A stretch of 64,000 nucleotides of DNA from Aquimarina algicola (GTDB lineage: Bacteria; Bacteroidota; Bacteroidia; Flavobacteriales; Flavobacteriaceae), in assembly GCF_006443095.1 (NCBI RefSeq), contig NZ_VFWZ01000007.1, forward strand, positions 62,001 to 126,000, in the 5' to 3' direction. Position numbers and translations under genes: made by a program. Below, one piece after another: positions 43,404 to 52,298 of this stretch. Positions within the stretch are counted from its first letter, which is position 1. Each line of letters begins with the position of its first letter. The notes under the pieces are model-generated. The model was given only the letters and a program-made list of their open reading frames with translations. It was not told the DNA's origin and did no database searches.

Positions 43404-45878
43404 TTATTCATTATCAAGAAGCTGATGAAGTGATGCTAAGTCTTGTACTAGTACTTGTCTTGCTTTGCTACCTTCAAAAGGTCCAACTACTCCTGCTGCT
43501 TCTAATTGATCTATTAATCTACCTGCTCGGTTATATCCTAGTTTCAATTTTCTCTGTAGCAAAGATGCTGATCCTTGTTGAGCAGTAACGATTACTTCTG
43601 CTGCTTCATTGAAAAGTTTATCTCTGTCACTTTTATCTATATCAAGACCTGTGCCACTTTCTTCGCCAACATATTCTGGTAGTAAATGTGCATCGGGATA
43701 TGCCTTTTGACTACCAATATACTCGGTTATTCTTTCAACTTCTGGGGTGTCTACAAAAGCACATTGAATCCTTACTATGTCATTACCTTGAGTAAACAAC
43801 ATATCTCCCCTACCGATCAATTGATCTGCTCCTCCTGTATCAAGTATGGTTCTCGAATCTATTTTTGAGGTCACTCTAAAAGCTATACGAGCAGGAAAAT
43901 TGGCCTTGATCATACCTGTAATAACATTTACCGATGGTCGTTGTGTTGCAATAATAAGGTGTATCCCAATTGCTCTAGCCAACTGTGCAAGTCTTGCTAT
44001 AGGTGTTTCTACTTCTTTCCCGGCTGTCATAATAAGGTCTGCAAACTCATCTACAACAAGCACTATATATGGTAAAAATCGATGTCCGTTTTCGGGATTT
44101 AATTTTCTTGTCTTGAACTTTGTATTATATTCGGTAATATTTCTTACCATAGCTTGTTTTAGCAAATCATATCGATTATCCATTTCTATACAAAGTGAAT
44201 TCAATGTATTGATAACTTTATTATTATCAGTAATGATTGCTTCTTCTGCGTCGGGTAATTTTGCTAAATAGTGACGTTCAATTTTATTAAATAGTGTGAG
44301 TTCTACTTTTTTAGGATCTACAAGTACAAATTTGACTTCTGCGGGATGTTTTTTATAAAGTAACGATGTTAAAATAGCATTTAGTCCAACGGATTTACCT
44401 TGACCTGTTGCTCCTGCCATCAGAAGGTGGGGCATCTTGGCTAGATCAACCACAAAAGTCTCATTAGAAATTGTTTTACCTAAAGATAAAGGTAATGCCA
44501 TTTCTGCATTTTGAAATTTTGGAGACGCAATAGCCGATCGCATAGATACAATGGTTGATTTTTTGTTAGGAACCTCAATACCAATCGTTCCTTTACCAGG
44601 TATTGGAGCTATAATTCGTATTCCTAATGCCGCTAAAGAAAGTGCGATATCATCTTCAAGGTTTTTGATCTTAGAAATTCGAATCCCCGCTTCTGGAACA
44701 ATCTCATATAGGGTAACTGTAGGACCTACTGTAGCTTTTATCTGAGCAATTTCTATTTTGTAGTTTTTTAAAGTCTCAACAATTCTATTTTTGTTTTCTT
44801 CTAGCTCTCCCTGATCTATTGTAATACCACCGGTTTGTACAGAATAATCTTTTAATAGATCTATTGTTGGAAATTTATAATTTCCTAATTCTAATTTTGG
44901 ATCAAATTCTCCAAAATCTTTAACAAGTTTTGCACTAATATTTTCTACGACTTCTTCTTCTACCGTAGTTTCAACTTCCATTTCGATATCTTCGGGATTA
45001 TCCTCAGATTTTATGATAAGTTTTTCAGGAATTTCATCATCTCTATTTTTGGGATCAGCATAAAAGTCATTTACTGTTGGATTTAAATTAATCTCTTTTG
45101 TATCGGGAGAGGATTTCGTTTCTTCTTTTTTCTCTTTTTCCTGAAGAACATCATCAGTCTTATTATTTACAAGATTTGATGTATCTTCTATAATAGGCTT
45201 AGGTTCAGCATCTTCTTTATCTTTTTGATTTGATGTTTGCTTAGATGTTCTAGTTGTTTTTGATGTATCTCTTTGAGTAGATCGTAATGATTGGGAAATT
45301 TTTTCTGGGGTATATTTTAGTCGAACCACTATATATACAATTGCAAGAAAAGCTAATAAAAGAACCGTACCTATAAAACCTATATAATCCCGCAAAAAAT
45401 CATTGATTTCAAAACCTACTACTCCTGCCAGAAGCCCTCCTCCTTTTTCTACAAAGCCAAGAACTACAGATACCCAAAGCATTACTAATGCTCCCCAAAA
45501 CCAAAAGCCTAGCAATCTTTTTTTGTTTAAATCAAAAAACAAATAAACACCTGTTAAAGAAGTCATGACAGGAATTACCAATGCAGAAACACCAAACCCG
45601 TTGAATATAAAAAAATGACTTACCGTAGCTCCAAATTTGCTTAGCCAATTTTTAGGTGAAATATCCCTATTATAAAATTCTGACAGTTCACTTTGATCTG
45701 TTTTCCAATTAAAAAAGAATGAAATAAAAGCAAAGAACAATGCTATTCCTAAAAAAAATAGAAAACTACCTAAAATCACTCTTTGTTGATTAGATAGCTT
45801 AAATCGTTGTTTTAATGGAGTTTTTGTTTTTTTTGTCGTTGTTGTTTTCCTCTTTGAGCTTGTTTTCTTCTTAGCCAT
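43404..45878 (-). CDS. ftsK: FtsK/SpoIIIE DNA translocase
   Basis: An 824-residue septal DNA pump. Four N-terminal spans (about 30-185) anchor it, then comes an acidic, low-complexity linker (195-320). The motor domain has Walker A GATGQGKS at 489-496, Walker B VLVVDEFADL near 606-615 and GARRIG-type IARLAQLARAIG. A C-terminal gamma domain (about 755-824) ends GVVGPFEGSKARQVLV and reads KOPS orientation signals. It clears chromosome ends from the division septum and assists dif resolution. A TATTTTTG box (minus, 45904-45897) lies 18 bp ahead of the start. Confidence 0.96.
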   Translation of the reverse strand: MAKKKTSSKRKTTTTKKTKTPLKQRFKLSNQQRVILGSFLFFLGIALFFAFISFFFNWKTDQSELSEFYNRDISPKNWLSKFGATVSHFFIFNGFGVSALVIPVMTSLTGVYLFFDLNKKRLLGFWFWGALVMLWVSVVLGFVEKGGGLLAGVVGFEINDFLRDYIGFIGTVLLLAFLAIVYIVVRLKYTPEKISQSLRSTQRDTSKTTRTSKQTSNQKDKEDAEPKPIIEDTSNLVNNKTDDVLQEKEKKEETKSSPDTKEINLNPTVNDFYADPKNRDDEIPEKLIIKSEDNPEDIEMEVETTVEEEVVENISAKLVKDFGEFDPKLELGNYKFPTIDLLKDYSVQTGGITIDQGELEENKNRIVETLKNYKIEIAQIKATVGPTVTLYEIVPEAGIRISKIKNLEDDIALSLAALGIRIIAPIPGKGTIGIEVPNKKSTIVSMRSAIASPKFQNAEMALPLSLGKTISNETFVVDLAKMPHLLMAGATGQGKSVGLNAILTSLLYKKHPAEVKFVLVDPKKVELTLFNKIERHYLAKLPDAEEAIITDNNKVINTLNSLCIEMDNRYDLLKQAMVRNITEYNTKFKTRKLNPENGHRFLPYIVLVVDEFADLIMTAGKEVETPIARLAQLARAIGIHLIIATQRPSVNVITGMIKANFPARIAFRVTSKIDSRTILDTGGADQLIGRGDMLFTQGNDIVRIQCAFVDTPEVERITEYIGSQKAYPDAHLLPEYVGEESGTGLDIDKSDRDKLFNEAAEVIVTAQQGSASLLQRKLKLGYNRAGRLIDQLEAAGVVGPFEGSKARQVLVQDLASLHQLLDNE

Positions 45879-46197
45879 TTTTTGGGTGTATTATCACAAA
45901 AATACGAATATCTCTATTGGAACGTAAAAATGCCAAAAAAATTTTCTCTCGTATACTAGAATGATCTCACTAAAATCAAAGATAATTCTTAAAATTTTTA
46001 GCAATTAATTTAGCAAACACTTAACTAATTAATCACTTACAAATCATTAAATTAGGATAAAATGATTGTCTTTTTATTAAAATAAAAATTACAGTCGTTA
46101 TAATCATTTTTAATAATGTATTAGAATATTCAAGAAATTAATCAATCAATTATACTCAATTACATAAGTCGAATTTGATAAAATTAAACAAAAAGTC
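45879..46197. other. Divergent intergenic region of ftsK and the Q/N-rich protein gene
   Basis: A spacer of about 0.32 kb holding the ftsK -7 box and an unassigned promoter for 46198. No further gene or repeat is seen. Confidence 0.45.
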
Positions 46198-47337
46198 ATG
46201 AAAAAGTTACTATTATTGATTGTCATTATGATCTCATTTTCAATGAATTCTCAAGAACCTCTTGATGTAATTACATTAAAAAACGGAAGTGTCATTGTTG
46301 GAAAGATTACTGAATTAAATTTTAATGAAGACCTTACCATACAAACTCAGGATGGGTATGCATTTATGTTTAAAGCTCAGGATATAAAAAGCGTAAAAAA
46401 AGAAAATAAGATTAGGAAAGAACAGCAAGATGAGCGCTTTAAAATGGTAATGCCTAGTACACCTCAAAATAACAGTGTAATAACTCCTAATCCGGTGGTA
46501 GCTGCACAGAATGGAAATTATGTAAATTCTACAGTCCCAAATCAAGGTTATAGACCAAACGGTAACTATAATAATCAACAACCTCATACAAACGGTATTT
46601 CGCCTCAACAACAGAATAGTTTTCAAAGATCAGCACCAATTCCAAATCAGTATCAAAATACTGTACCTCAAAATTCAAATGCACAACAATACTCTAATTA
46701 CCAAAATCAACAAAATCAACAACAACCTCTAAACAATCAATATGCACAACCTTCTACTTATCAATACAATAGTGGGCAATCAAATTATGCCAATCCAAAT
46801 ACTACTTACCCAAAAAATGGTAGCACACAATACCCAAATAACCTACAAAGGTCGAATGTAGCGCCTCAAGGCAATTCATTAGGTCAAGCTAGTAATGGCT
46901 TTTATTCTAACAATCAAAATCCTATCGGGTACCCAAAACAGGGAAATTTGAGCTCTGTACCTCTGCAAAAATCACTTAACCCGAATAATGATGTTTTTAC
47001 AAACATTGATTCTTATAGTAATAATTTACGTACTACAGCCAAACCTAAAATAGATTGTATGCAAGGTTATGGTAATTTTGGTTTTGTAAATAACACTGGA
47101 AAGAATATTATTGTTACTATACAAAGAAAACAAAAAGATGGGCGTTATGCTGATTATAAAGAAATACGAGTAGCTGCAAATCAAAAAGGATATTTTAATG
47201 ATGTAATTGCTAATGAATATCCATTTTTTGTAAAAGTGAAGAAAAACTCTTTAAATAATCAAAACGATTTTATCGTTTTAGGTAGAGGTAATATTACTAT
47301 TGAAAAGTGTAAAACACAACATATAAATATCAATTAA
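46198..47337 (+). CDS. Secreted protein with Asn/Gln-rich middle, unknown function
   Basis: A 379-residue protein. A signal peptide (LLLLIVIMISFSMNSQ) is followed by a small beta-rich domain (DVITLKNGSVIVGKITELNFNEDLTIQTQDG, about 22-60), Sm-like in spacing. Residues about 85-280 are dominated by Asn, Gln, Pro, Tyr and Ser, of prion-like composition. A C-terminal folded part (about 285-379) has CMQGYGNFGFVNNTGKNIIVTI and Cys near the end. No family is recognised for the whole. It lies between dgkA and ftsK, opposite in direction to both. Confidence 0.75.
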   Translation: MKKLLLLIVIMISFSMNSQEPLDVITLKNGSVIVGKITELNFNEDLTIQTQDGYAFMFKAQDIKSVKKENKIRKEQQDERFKMVMPSTPQNNSVITPNPVVAAQNGNYVNSTVPNQGYRPNGNYNNQQPHTNGISPQQQNSFQRSAPIPNQYQNTVPQNSNAQQYSNYQNQQNQQQPLNNQYAQPSTYQYNSGQSNYANPNTTYPKNGSTQYPNNLQRSNVAPQGNSLGQASNGFYSNNQNPIGYPKQGNLSSVPLQKSLNPNNDVFTNIDSYSNNLRTTAKPKIDCMQGYGNFGFVNNTGKNIIVTIQRKQKDGRYADYKEIRVAANQKGYFNDVIANEYPFFVKVKKNSLNNQNDFIVLGRGNITIEKCKTQHININ

Positions 47338-47356
47338 ATAATTGATAAGAAAACAT

Positions 47357-47402
47357 TCAAAAAAGGTTTGTATTTTATATTCAAGATACAAACCTTTTTC
47401 TT
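47357..47402. terminator. Bidirectional terminator
   Basis: AAAAAAGGTTTGTAT (47359-47373) pairs with ATACAAACCTTTTT (47386-47399), with a T-run on either strand, between the convergent Q/N-rich gene and dgkA. Confidence 0.85.
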
Positions 47403-47416
47403 TTTTACCTTAGGCA

Positions 47417-47785
47417 TTAAAATAGATAGGGCCAATAAATAAACACTCCTATACACACAGCGGTGATAGCTGCAATAAATACGGCTCCGGCTGCAATATC
47501 TTTAATAAAACCTATTTTATTATGAAAATCAGGATGAATAAAATCTGCGATTGCTTCAATAGCAGTATTCATTCCTTCTGTACTCATTACCAATCCAATA
47601 GCAAATATTTGTAACATCCATTCAAAGGAGGATATTTTAAAATATAGCCCCAAACAGGTCATAATAATACCAATAGTAACTTGTACCTGTATACTAGGTT
47701 CAGTTTTAATTAATAATATTGCCCCTTTAAAAGCGTATCCACAACCACGCAACCTACCTTTTATAAATGAGATCATGCCGCTCAT
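47417..47785 (-). CDS. dgkA: Undecaprenol/diacylglycerol kinase (DgkA family)
   Basis: A 122-residue inner-membrane enzyme with three spans. The N-terminal GRLRGCGYAFKGAILLIKTEPSIQVQV and the core EGMNTAIEAIADFI contain the conserved Glu and Asn of the active site, and KDIAAGAVFIAAI follows. Members phosphorylate undecaprenol or diacylglycerol; in bacteria lacking lipid recycling by MDO, the undecaprenol activity is common. It is 6 bp behind tpx on the same strand. Confidence 0.95.
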   Translation of the reverse strand: MSGMISFIKGRLRGCGYAFKGAILLIKTEPSIQVQVTIGIIMTCLGLYFKISSFEWMLQIFAIGLVMSTEGMNTAIEAIADFIHPDFHNKIGFIKDIAAGAVFIAAITAVCIGVFIYWPYLF

Positions 47786-47791
47786 AAATGC

Positions 47792-48292
47792 TTAAGACAA
47801 AACTTTAAGAGCATCAGAATAATTTGGCTCTTGTGTTATCTCCGGAACTTGTTCTGCATGCAATACAATTCCTTTTTCATCTAATACTACAACAGCTCTA
47901 GAGTGTAATCCTTCTAATGGACCATCTACTATATCTAATCCATAGTCTTTTCCAAATTTACCTGTTTTAAAATCCGAATGGTTAATTACATTCTGAAGCC
48001 CTTCTGCTCCACAAAAACGGTCCTGTGCAAAAGGTAAATCTCGTGAAATACATAATACTTTTGTATTTTCTAAATCCCCAGCTACCTTATTAAATTCTCT
48101 GACTGATGCTGCGCAAACTCCCGTATCAACAGAAGGAAAAATATTAAGAACTACCCTATTCCCCTCATAATCCTCTAGTTTGGCAGTAGAAAGATCTTTA
48201 CTTACAAGTTCAAAATTTGGTGCTTTCTCTCCTACTTTAGGTAATTCACCGCTGGTGTGTATCGTGTTTCCTTTTAGTGTAATTGATGCCAT
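47792..48292 (-). CDS. tpx: Thiol peroxidase (Tpx)
   Basis: A 166-residue atypical 2-Cys peroxiredoxin. The peroxidatic Cys is in FPSVDTGVCAASVREF, with the resolving Cys in DRFCGAEG, the usual Tpx pair; the family hallmark GNTIHTSGELPKVGEKAPNF opens the chain. It reduces lipid and hydrogen peroxides with thioredoxin. It is followed by dgkA with a 6-bp gap. It belongs to a run tpx-dgkA-ftsK-lolA-lptF-ribB known from flavobacteria, here interrupted by the Q/N-rich gene. Confidence 0.96.
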   Translation of the reverse strand: MASITLKGNTIHTSGELPKVGEKAPNFELVSKDLSTAKLEDYEGNRVVLNIFPSVDTGVCAASVREFNKVAGDLENTKVLCISRDLPFAQDRFCGAEGLQNVINHSDFKTGKFGKDYGLDIVDGPLEGLHSRAVVVLDEKGIVLHAEQVPEITQEPNYSDALKVLS

Positions 48293-48364
48293 AATAAATT
48301 ATTGTTGTTTGTAATTCAAAATTAATAAGATTAAATAGTAATTTATGTAAAGTTTATATAAAAT

Positions 48365-48397
48365 AAAAAACCTTCTTTTACAGAAGGCCTTTTTTAA
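48365..48397 (-). terminator. Terminator of the ahpC-thioredoxin operon
   Basis: ACCTTCT and AGAAGGCCT flank a short TTTAC loop with long A and T runs. On the minus strand it lies just past the stop at 48403. Confidence 0.85.
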
Positions 48398-48402
48398 TGT
48401 TT

Positions 48403-48660
48403 TTAAGTATCTATCGATCCTAATACTCTTTGCATAAAATTATTTAGAGCTTCTTTTTTAGGAACACCATCTTTAATCATTTTGTCTACCTCTAGTGCTC
48501 CATACATATTTGATATTAACTCTCCTATCACGTCTAATTCTTCATCTTTAAGAGAAGGAACTTCTGTTAAAGCTTCTAGCGTTTCTATCGTTTCTACCAC
48601 AAAGTCTTCGTCATTTTCTTCGATAAAACTTGTAAGATGTTTAATTACCGGTAATTTCAT
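48403..48660 (-). CDS. Small DUF6952-type protein
   Basis: An 85-residue acidic helical protein: MKLPVIKHLTSFIEENDEDFVVETIETLEALTEV..., ending FMQRVLGSID. The same small protein follows thioredoxin and peroxiredoxin genes in many flavobacteria and is catalogued, to my recollection, as DUF6952. It overlaps the thioredoxin gene by 20 bp, showing translational coupling. It may assist the redox pair; no activity is known. Confidence 0.85.
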   Translation of the reverse strand: MKLPVIKHLTSFIEENDEDFVVETIETLEALTEVPSLKDEELDVIGELISNMYGALEVDKMIKDGVPKKEALNNFMQRVLGSIDT

Positions 48661-48955
48661 TTACTAATTCTTTAAGAATATCAAATTTATTAGTTTGAAC
48701 CTGACTTGAGAAATTTCCATTTTCAAAAGTAGCGAAGGTAGGTAAATTATCTACTGTAGCTAGTTTTCGTGATTCTGGATATTTTTCTGCATCTACTACT
48801 ACAAAAACCATGTCTGTATTTTCTGCAGCCAATTTTTTGAATTTTGGCTTCATGATTCTACAGTTACCGCACCATGAAGCAGAGTATTGCACAACAACTT
48901 TGCTGTTATCTTTTATTAATTGATCTAGATTATCTTCTGTTAATTCCTGTATCAT
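48641..48955 (-). CDS. Thioredoxin-family protein with CGNC active site
   Basis: A 104-residue thioredoxin fold. The active site SASWCGNCRIMKPKFKKLA has Cys29 and Cys32, with Gly-Asn between instead of the Gly-Pro of thioredoxin, which shifts redox potential. The cis-Pro is in VDNLPTFATFENG. It is probably the dedicated reductant of the peroxiredoxin encoded 74 bp upstream. It overlaps the DUF6952 gene. Confidence 0.93.
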   Translation of the reverse strand: MIQELTEDNLDQLIKDNSKVVVQYSASWCGNCRIMKPKFKKLAAENTDMVFVVVDAEKYPESRKLATVDNLPTFATFENGNFSSQVQTNKFDILKELVNEITGN

Positions 48956-49028
48956 TGAAATTAGTTTAATGTTAACAAAGCTTTCAGAAGCTCATACTTT
49001 TGAAAGCTTTGTTTGTAAATCTTTAAGA

Positions 49029-49667
49029 TTAGTGAGAAGCTAAATAAGAAGCTACACCATCTCTATTTGCATTCATTGCATCTTTTCCTTCTTCCCAGTT
49101 TGCAGGACATACCTCACCATTTTTCTGTACATGAGCATAAGCATCTATAAGTCTTAAGAATTCTGCTACGTTTCTACCTACTGGCATATGGTTTATTCCT
49201 TCATGAAAAACAGTACCTTCTTCATCGATAAGATAAGTAGCTCTGTATGTTACATTATCACCTTCTACAGTAACTACACCAGTTTCTTCATTGTATGTTT
49301 CATTAGTAATATCTAATATTCCTAATGTACTAGAAAGATTTCTGTTAGAATCTGCTAAAATTGGATAAGTAACACCTTCGATACCTCCATTATCTTTTGA
49401 TGTATTTAACCATGCAAAATGAACCTCTGGTGTGTCACAAGATGCTCCGATAACGATAGTGTTTCTTTTTTCGAATTCTGCTAAAGCTTCTTGAAAAGCA
49501 TGTAATTCTGTCGGACATACAAATGTGAAATCTTTAGGATACCAAAATAAAAGAACTTTTTTGTTTTTATTTTTTGCTTCTTCTAAAACATTAATTTTAA
49601 AAGTATCCCCCATATCATTCATTGCATCGACATCAAGATTTGGAAATTTTTTCCCTACAAAAGCCAT
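49029..49667 (-). CDS. ahpC: 2-Cys peroxiredoxin (AhpC-type)
   Basis: A 212-residue peroxiredoxin. The peroxidatic Cys lies in FTFVCPTELHAF (about residues 48-59) and the resolving Cys in GEVCPANWEEG near the C-terminus, as in typical AhpC/Prx1 proteins. It reduces H2O2 and alkyl hydroperoxides. First gene of the three-gene redox operon with the CGNC thioredoxin and DUF6952. A strong -7 box lies 39 bp ahead. Confidence 0.95.
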   Translation of the reverse strand: MAFVGKKFPNLDVDAMNDMGDTFKINVLEEAKNKNKKVLLFWYPKDFTFVCPTELHAFQEALAEFEKRNTIVIGASCDTPEVHFAWLNTSKDNGGIEGVTYPILADSNRNLSSTLGILDITNETYNEETGVVTVEGDNVTYRATYLIDEEGTVFHEGINHMPVGRNVAEFLRLIDAYAHVQKNGEVCPANWEEGKDAMNANRDGVASYLASH

Positions 49668-49705
49668 AGTTTTTAATTTACTGGTTTATTTAATTTTTTA
49701 CGGTG

Positions 49706-49713
49706 CAAATATA
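49706..49713 (-). promoter_or_regulatory. -7 box of the ahpC operon
   Basis: TATATTTG on the minus strand matches TAnnTTTG exactly, leaving a 39-nt leader. A TTTG occurs 11 bp further upstream, too close for the usual 19-bp spacing, so the -33 box is uncertain. Confidence 0.6.
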
Positions 49714-49938
49714 CATCTGCTTTGCAAACAAAAAGAAACTCTCAATTTTAATTTTTTATATTATAATAGTTTTTTCTAATTACTAATTCGTTCTAAAAAT
49801 AAAAACAACAAAAATCCTACAAAAAACCCGTTTTACTTACAAAAATTATGGATAAATAGCACATTTTTTACGGTGAATTACATCTTCTTAAATCTATTTT
49901 CGTATTTTCGCCATACGACTAATCAATAATATAAAGGA

Positions 49939-52173
49939 TTGAAAAATAATATTCTACATAGTATTATATTTTTTTTAATAGGATTTACATATACTGTTCA
50001 ATCCCAAAATCCCCTTGTCTCTGATAGTATACAATCATATATTAAAAAGGCAGAAAGATTACAGGAAGAATACCAATATGAGAAAGCATTAGAAATTGCA
50101 AAAATTGCTCAACAAAATGCTCAATATAATAATGATGACAAAAGTCTTGGTTACATATATAATATTATAGCCAAAAATTACGAGACAAGTGAAGATGATA
50201 ACAAAGCGAGAAGTAATTACAGAAAAGCACTCGTATATGCACAAAGTTCTAAAAGCAAAGTATTAGAAACAGATTTATACAATAATCTTGCAAGAGTATA
50301 TACCAAGCATAATCTCACTCGTAAAAAAGGAGTTGAGTATTATCAAAAGTCTTATGAGTTTGCATTGAAGCTAAAAGACACAGCTAGAATGATCAGACCT
50401 TTACTTAATCTTGGAGAATATTATATTTCTAGAAAAGATTTTGACAGCTCATACGAATACCTTTTGCCTGCAAGAAAATTAATTCATAAAAAATCACCTA
50501 ATCTAGATAAAACTAAGCTAAATGGATTATTAGGTAAATACTTTTTAAATATAAGTAGCTACCAAAGAGCCGAAGAATATATAGATAATGCAATCTCATA
50601 TGCTGTTGGAGAAACCAAAAATAGTGAGAATAATGATGAGTTAATTTCAACCTATTATGAAGAACTAGCTTCTGCTTATGAAACAAAATCCGAGCTCTAT
50701 AGAAAGCAAGATGACTTCAAAAATGCATATGCATTTCAAAAAAAACAGTTTCAGAATATTTTAAAAGCAAAAGATTATAAAAAATTAAAAGAGCTGCAAA
50801 GAGCAAATATCAAATACGAAGTAGATATTTTAGAAAAAAGAGCTAAAAAAGCAGAGTCCGAAAAAAAAGAAAGTGAATCTGAGGTATTAAAATGGCGAGG
50901 AAGTATCATTCTTGGTATTATTTTAATACTTATTTCGCTAGCCTTTTTAATTAGTTCTTATAGAAATAATATTCAGAAAAAAAGATTAAATAACGATCTC
51001 ATTGATAAAAACAAAGAACTTAAAAGTGCTAAAGAAACAGCAGAGCAAGTTTCGACTCTAAAATCACAATTTATTTCTACAGTAAGTCATGAATTAAGAA
51101 CTCCTCTTTATGGAGTGATTGGGTTAACCTCTTTATTAATGGAAAATCCCGAAGACAGAAAAAGAAGTGAATATCTGGAATCTTTAAAATTTTCAGGAGA
51201 TTATCTTTTAGCATTGATTAATGACGTTTTACAACTCAGTAAAATAGAGACCAATGAAGTAACACTTGAAAAAGTTTCTTTTGATCTTAAATCCTTAATA
51301 GAAGGAATTGTCAATTCACTTCAAACCAAACAAAAAAACAATAACAACAAAGTACATGTTAATATTGATAAAAAAATCAATACAACTTTGTTAGGTGACT
51401 CTGTTAGGCTTTCACAAATACTTATAAATTTAATTGGTAACGCTCTAAAATTCACAAAAAATGGAAACATTTGGGTAGAAGTAAAATGTATCGATCTTAA
51501 AGATAAAAGTTATAATCTACGTTTTATAGTAAAAGATGATGGTATTGGTATCCCAAAAAGTAAACAAAAAACCATATTTGATAATTTTGCTCAGGTCAAA
51601 AACGAGAATCAGGAATATGAAGGAACAGGATTAGGCCTCGCTATTGTTAAAAAGCTTATCCACTTACACGACAGTGAAATTTTTATTAAAAGTAAAGAAT
51701 CTGTAGGTTCTGAATTTTATTTTGATTTGTATTATGAAAAAGCCATAAAAGAAGAAGGCATTGCTGATAATATAGGAGAAAGTATAAGTATCGGGACTAG
51801 TAATTTCTACGTACTTATTGTTGATGATAATAAAATCAATCAAATAGTTACTCAAAATATCCTAAAAAAGAAAGGATATACATGTAGCATCGCCAGCAAT
51901 GGAGCAAATGCAATTGAGATGCTCAGAAAAGAGAAATTTGACCTAATACTTATGGATATAAATATGCCTGAAATGAATGGTCTTGAGGCTACCAAAGTAA
52001 TTAGAACATTTAACACAAATATTCCTATTATTGCGCTAACTGCTGTAGAAGAAAGAGAAGTAAGAGCACAAGCATTGTCTGTAGGTATGAATGATGTTAT
52101 CATTAAGCCATATGATACAGAACAATTCTTTCAAACCATTATGAAAAACATTTCTAAAGTAAAGATGGTCTAA
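49939..52173 (+). CDS. TPR hybrid sensor histidine kinase/response regulator
   Basis: A 744-residue hybrid kinase. The best start is TTG at 49939: an AAAGG stretch precedes it by two bases, and the signal peptide (SIIFFLIGFTYTVQSQ) begins just after. TPR repeats occupy about 35-280, a coiled coil 290-315, one span 320-342. HisKA has His384 in FISTVSHELRTPLYGVIGL, the ATPase domain shows NLIGNALKFT, DDGIGI and GTGLGLAI, and the C-terminal receiver has VDDNKINQ and phospho-acceptor Asp673 in ILMDINMPEMNG. No DNA-binding output is attached. It acts in the inner membrane with a periplasmic TPR sensor. Confidence 0.93.
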   Translation: MKNNILHSIIFFLIGFTYTVQSQNPLVSDSIQSYIKKAERLQEEYQYEKALEIAKIAQQNAQYNNDDKSLGYIYNIIAKNYETSEDDNKARSNYRKALVYAQSSKSKVLETDLYNNLARVYTKHNLTRKKGVEYYQKSYEFALKLKDTARMIRPLLNLGEYYISRKDFDSSYEYLLPARKLIHKKSPNLDKTKLNGLLGKYFLNISSYQRAEEYIDNAISYAVGETKNSENNDELISTYYEELASAYETKSELYRKQDDFKNAYAFQKKQFQNILKAKDYKKLKELQRANIKYEVDILEKRAKKAESEKKESESEVLKWRGSIILGIILILISLAFLISSYRNNIQKKRLNNDLIDKNKELKSAKETAEQVSTLKSQFISTVSHELRTPLYGVIGLTSLLMENPEDRKRSEYLESLKFSGDYLLALINDVLQLSKIETNEVTLEKVSFDLKSLIEGIVNSLQTKQKNNNNKVHVNIDKKINTTLLGDSVRLSQILINLIGNALKFTKNGNIWVEVKCIDLKDKSYNLRFIVKDDGIGIPKSKQKTIFDNFAQVKNENQEYEGTGLGLAIVKKLIHLHDSEIFIKSKESVGSEFYFDLYYEKAIKEEGIADNIGESISIGTSNFYVLIVDDNKINQIVTQNILKKKGYTCSIASNGANAIEMLRKEKFDLILMDINMPEMNGLEATKVIRTFNTNIPIIALTAVEEREVRAQALSVGMNDVIIKPYDTEQFFQTIMKNISKVKMV

Positions 52174-52298
52174 AGCTTTACAATTCCCATATTCTTAAAA
52201 TGTCGACAAATATTTATAAGATAAATATGTAATTTTTATATGATTTCTTCTGAATGTTTTAATTTAGAGGCTCAATCTTAAAGAATTCAATTAATCAT

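Noticed and set aside
52174..52298. SAM riboswitch upstream of the trans-sulfuration enzyme gene
   Set aside because: I see no conserved helices or core bases in the 125-bp spacer.
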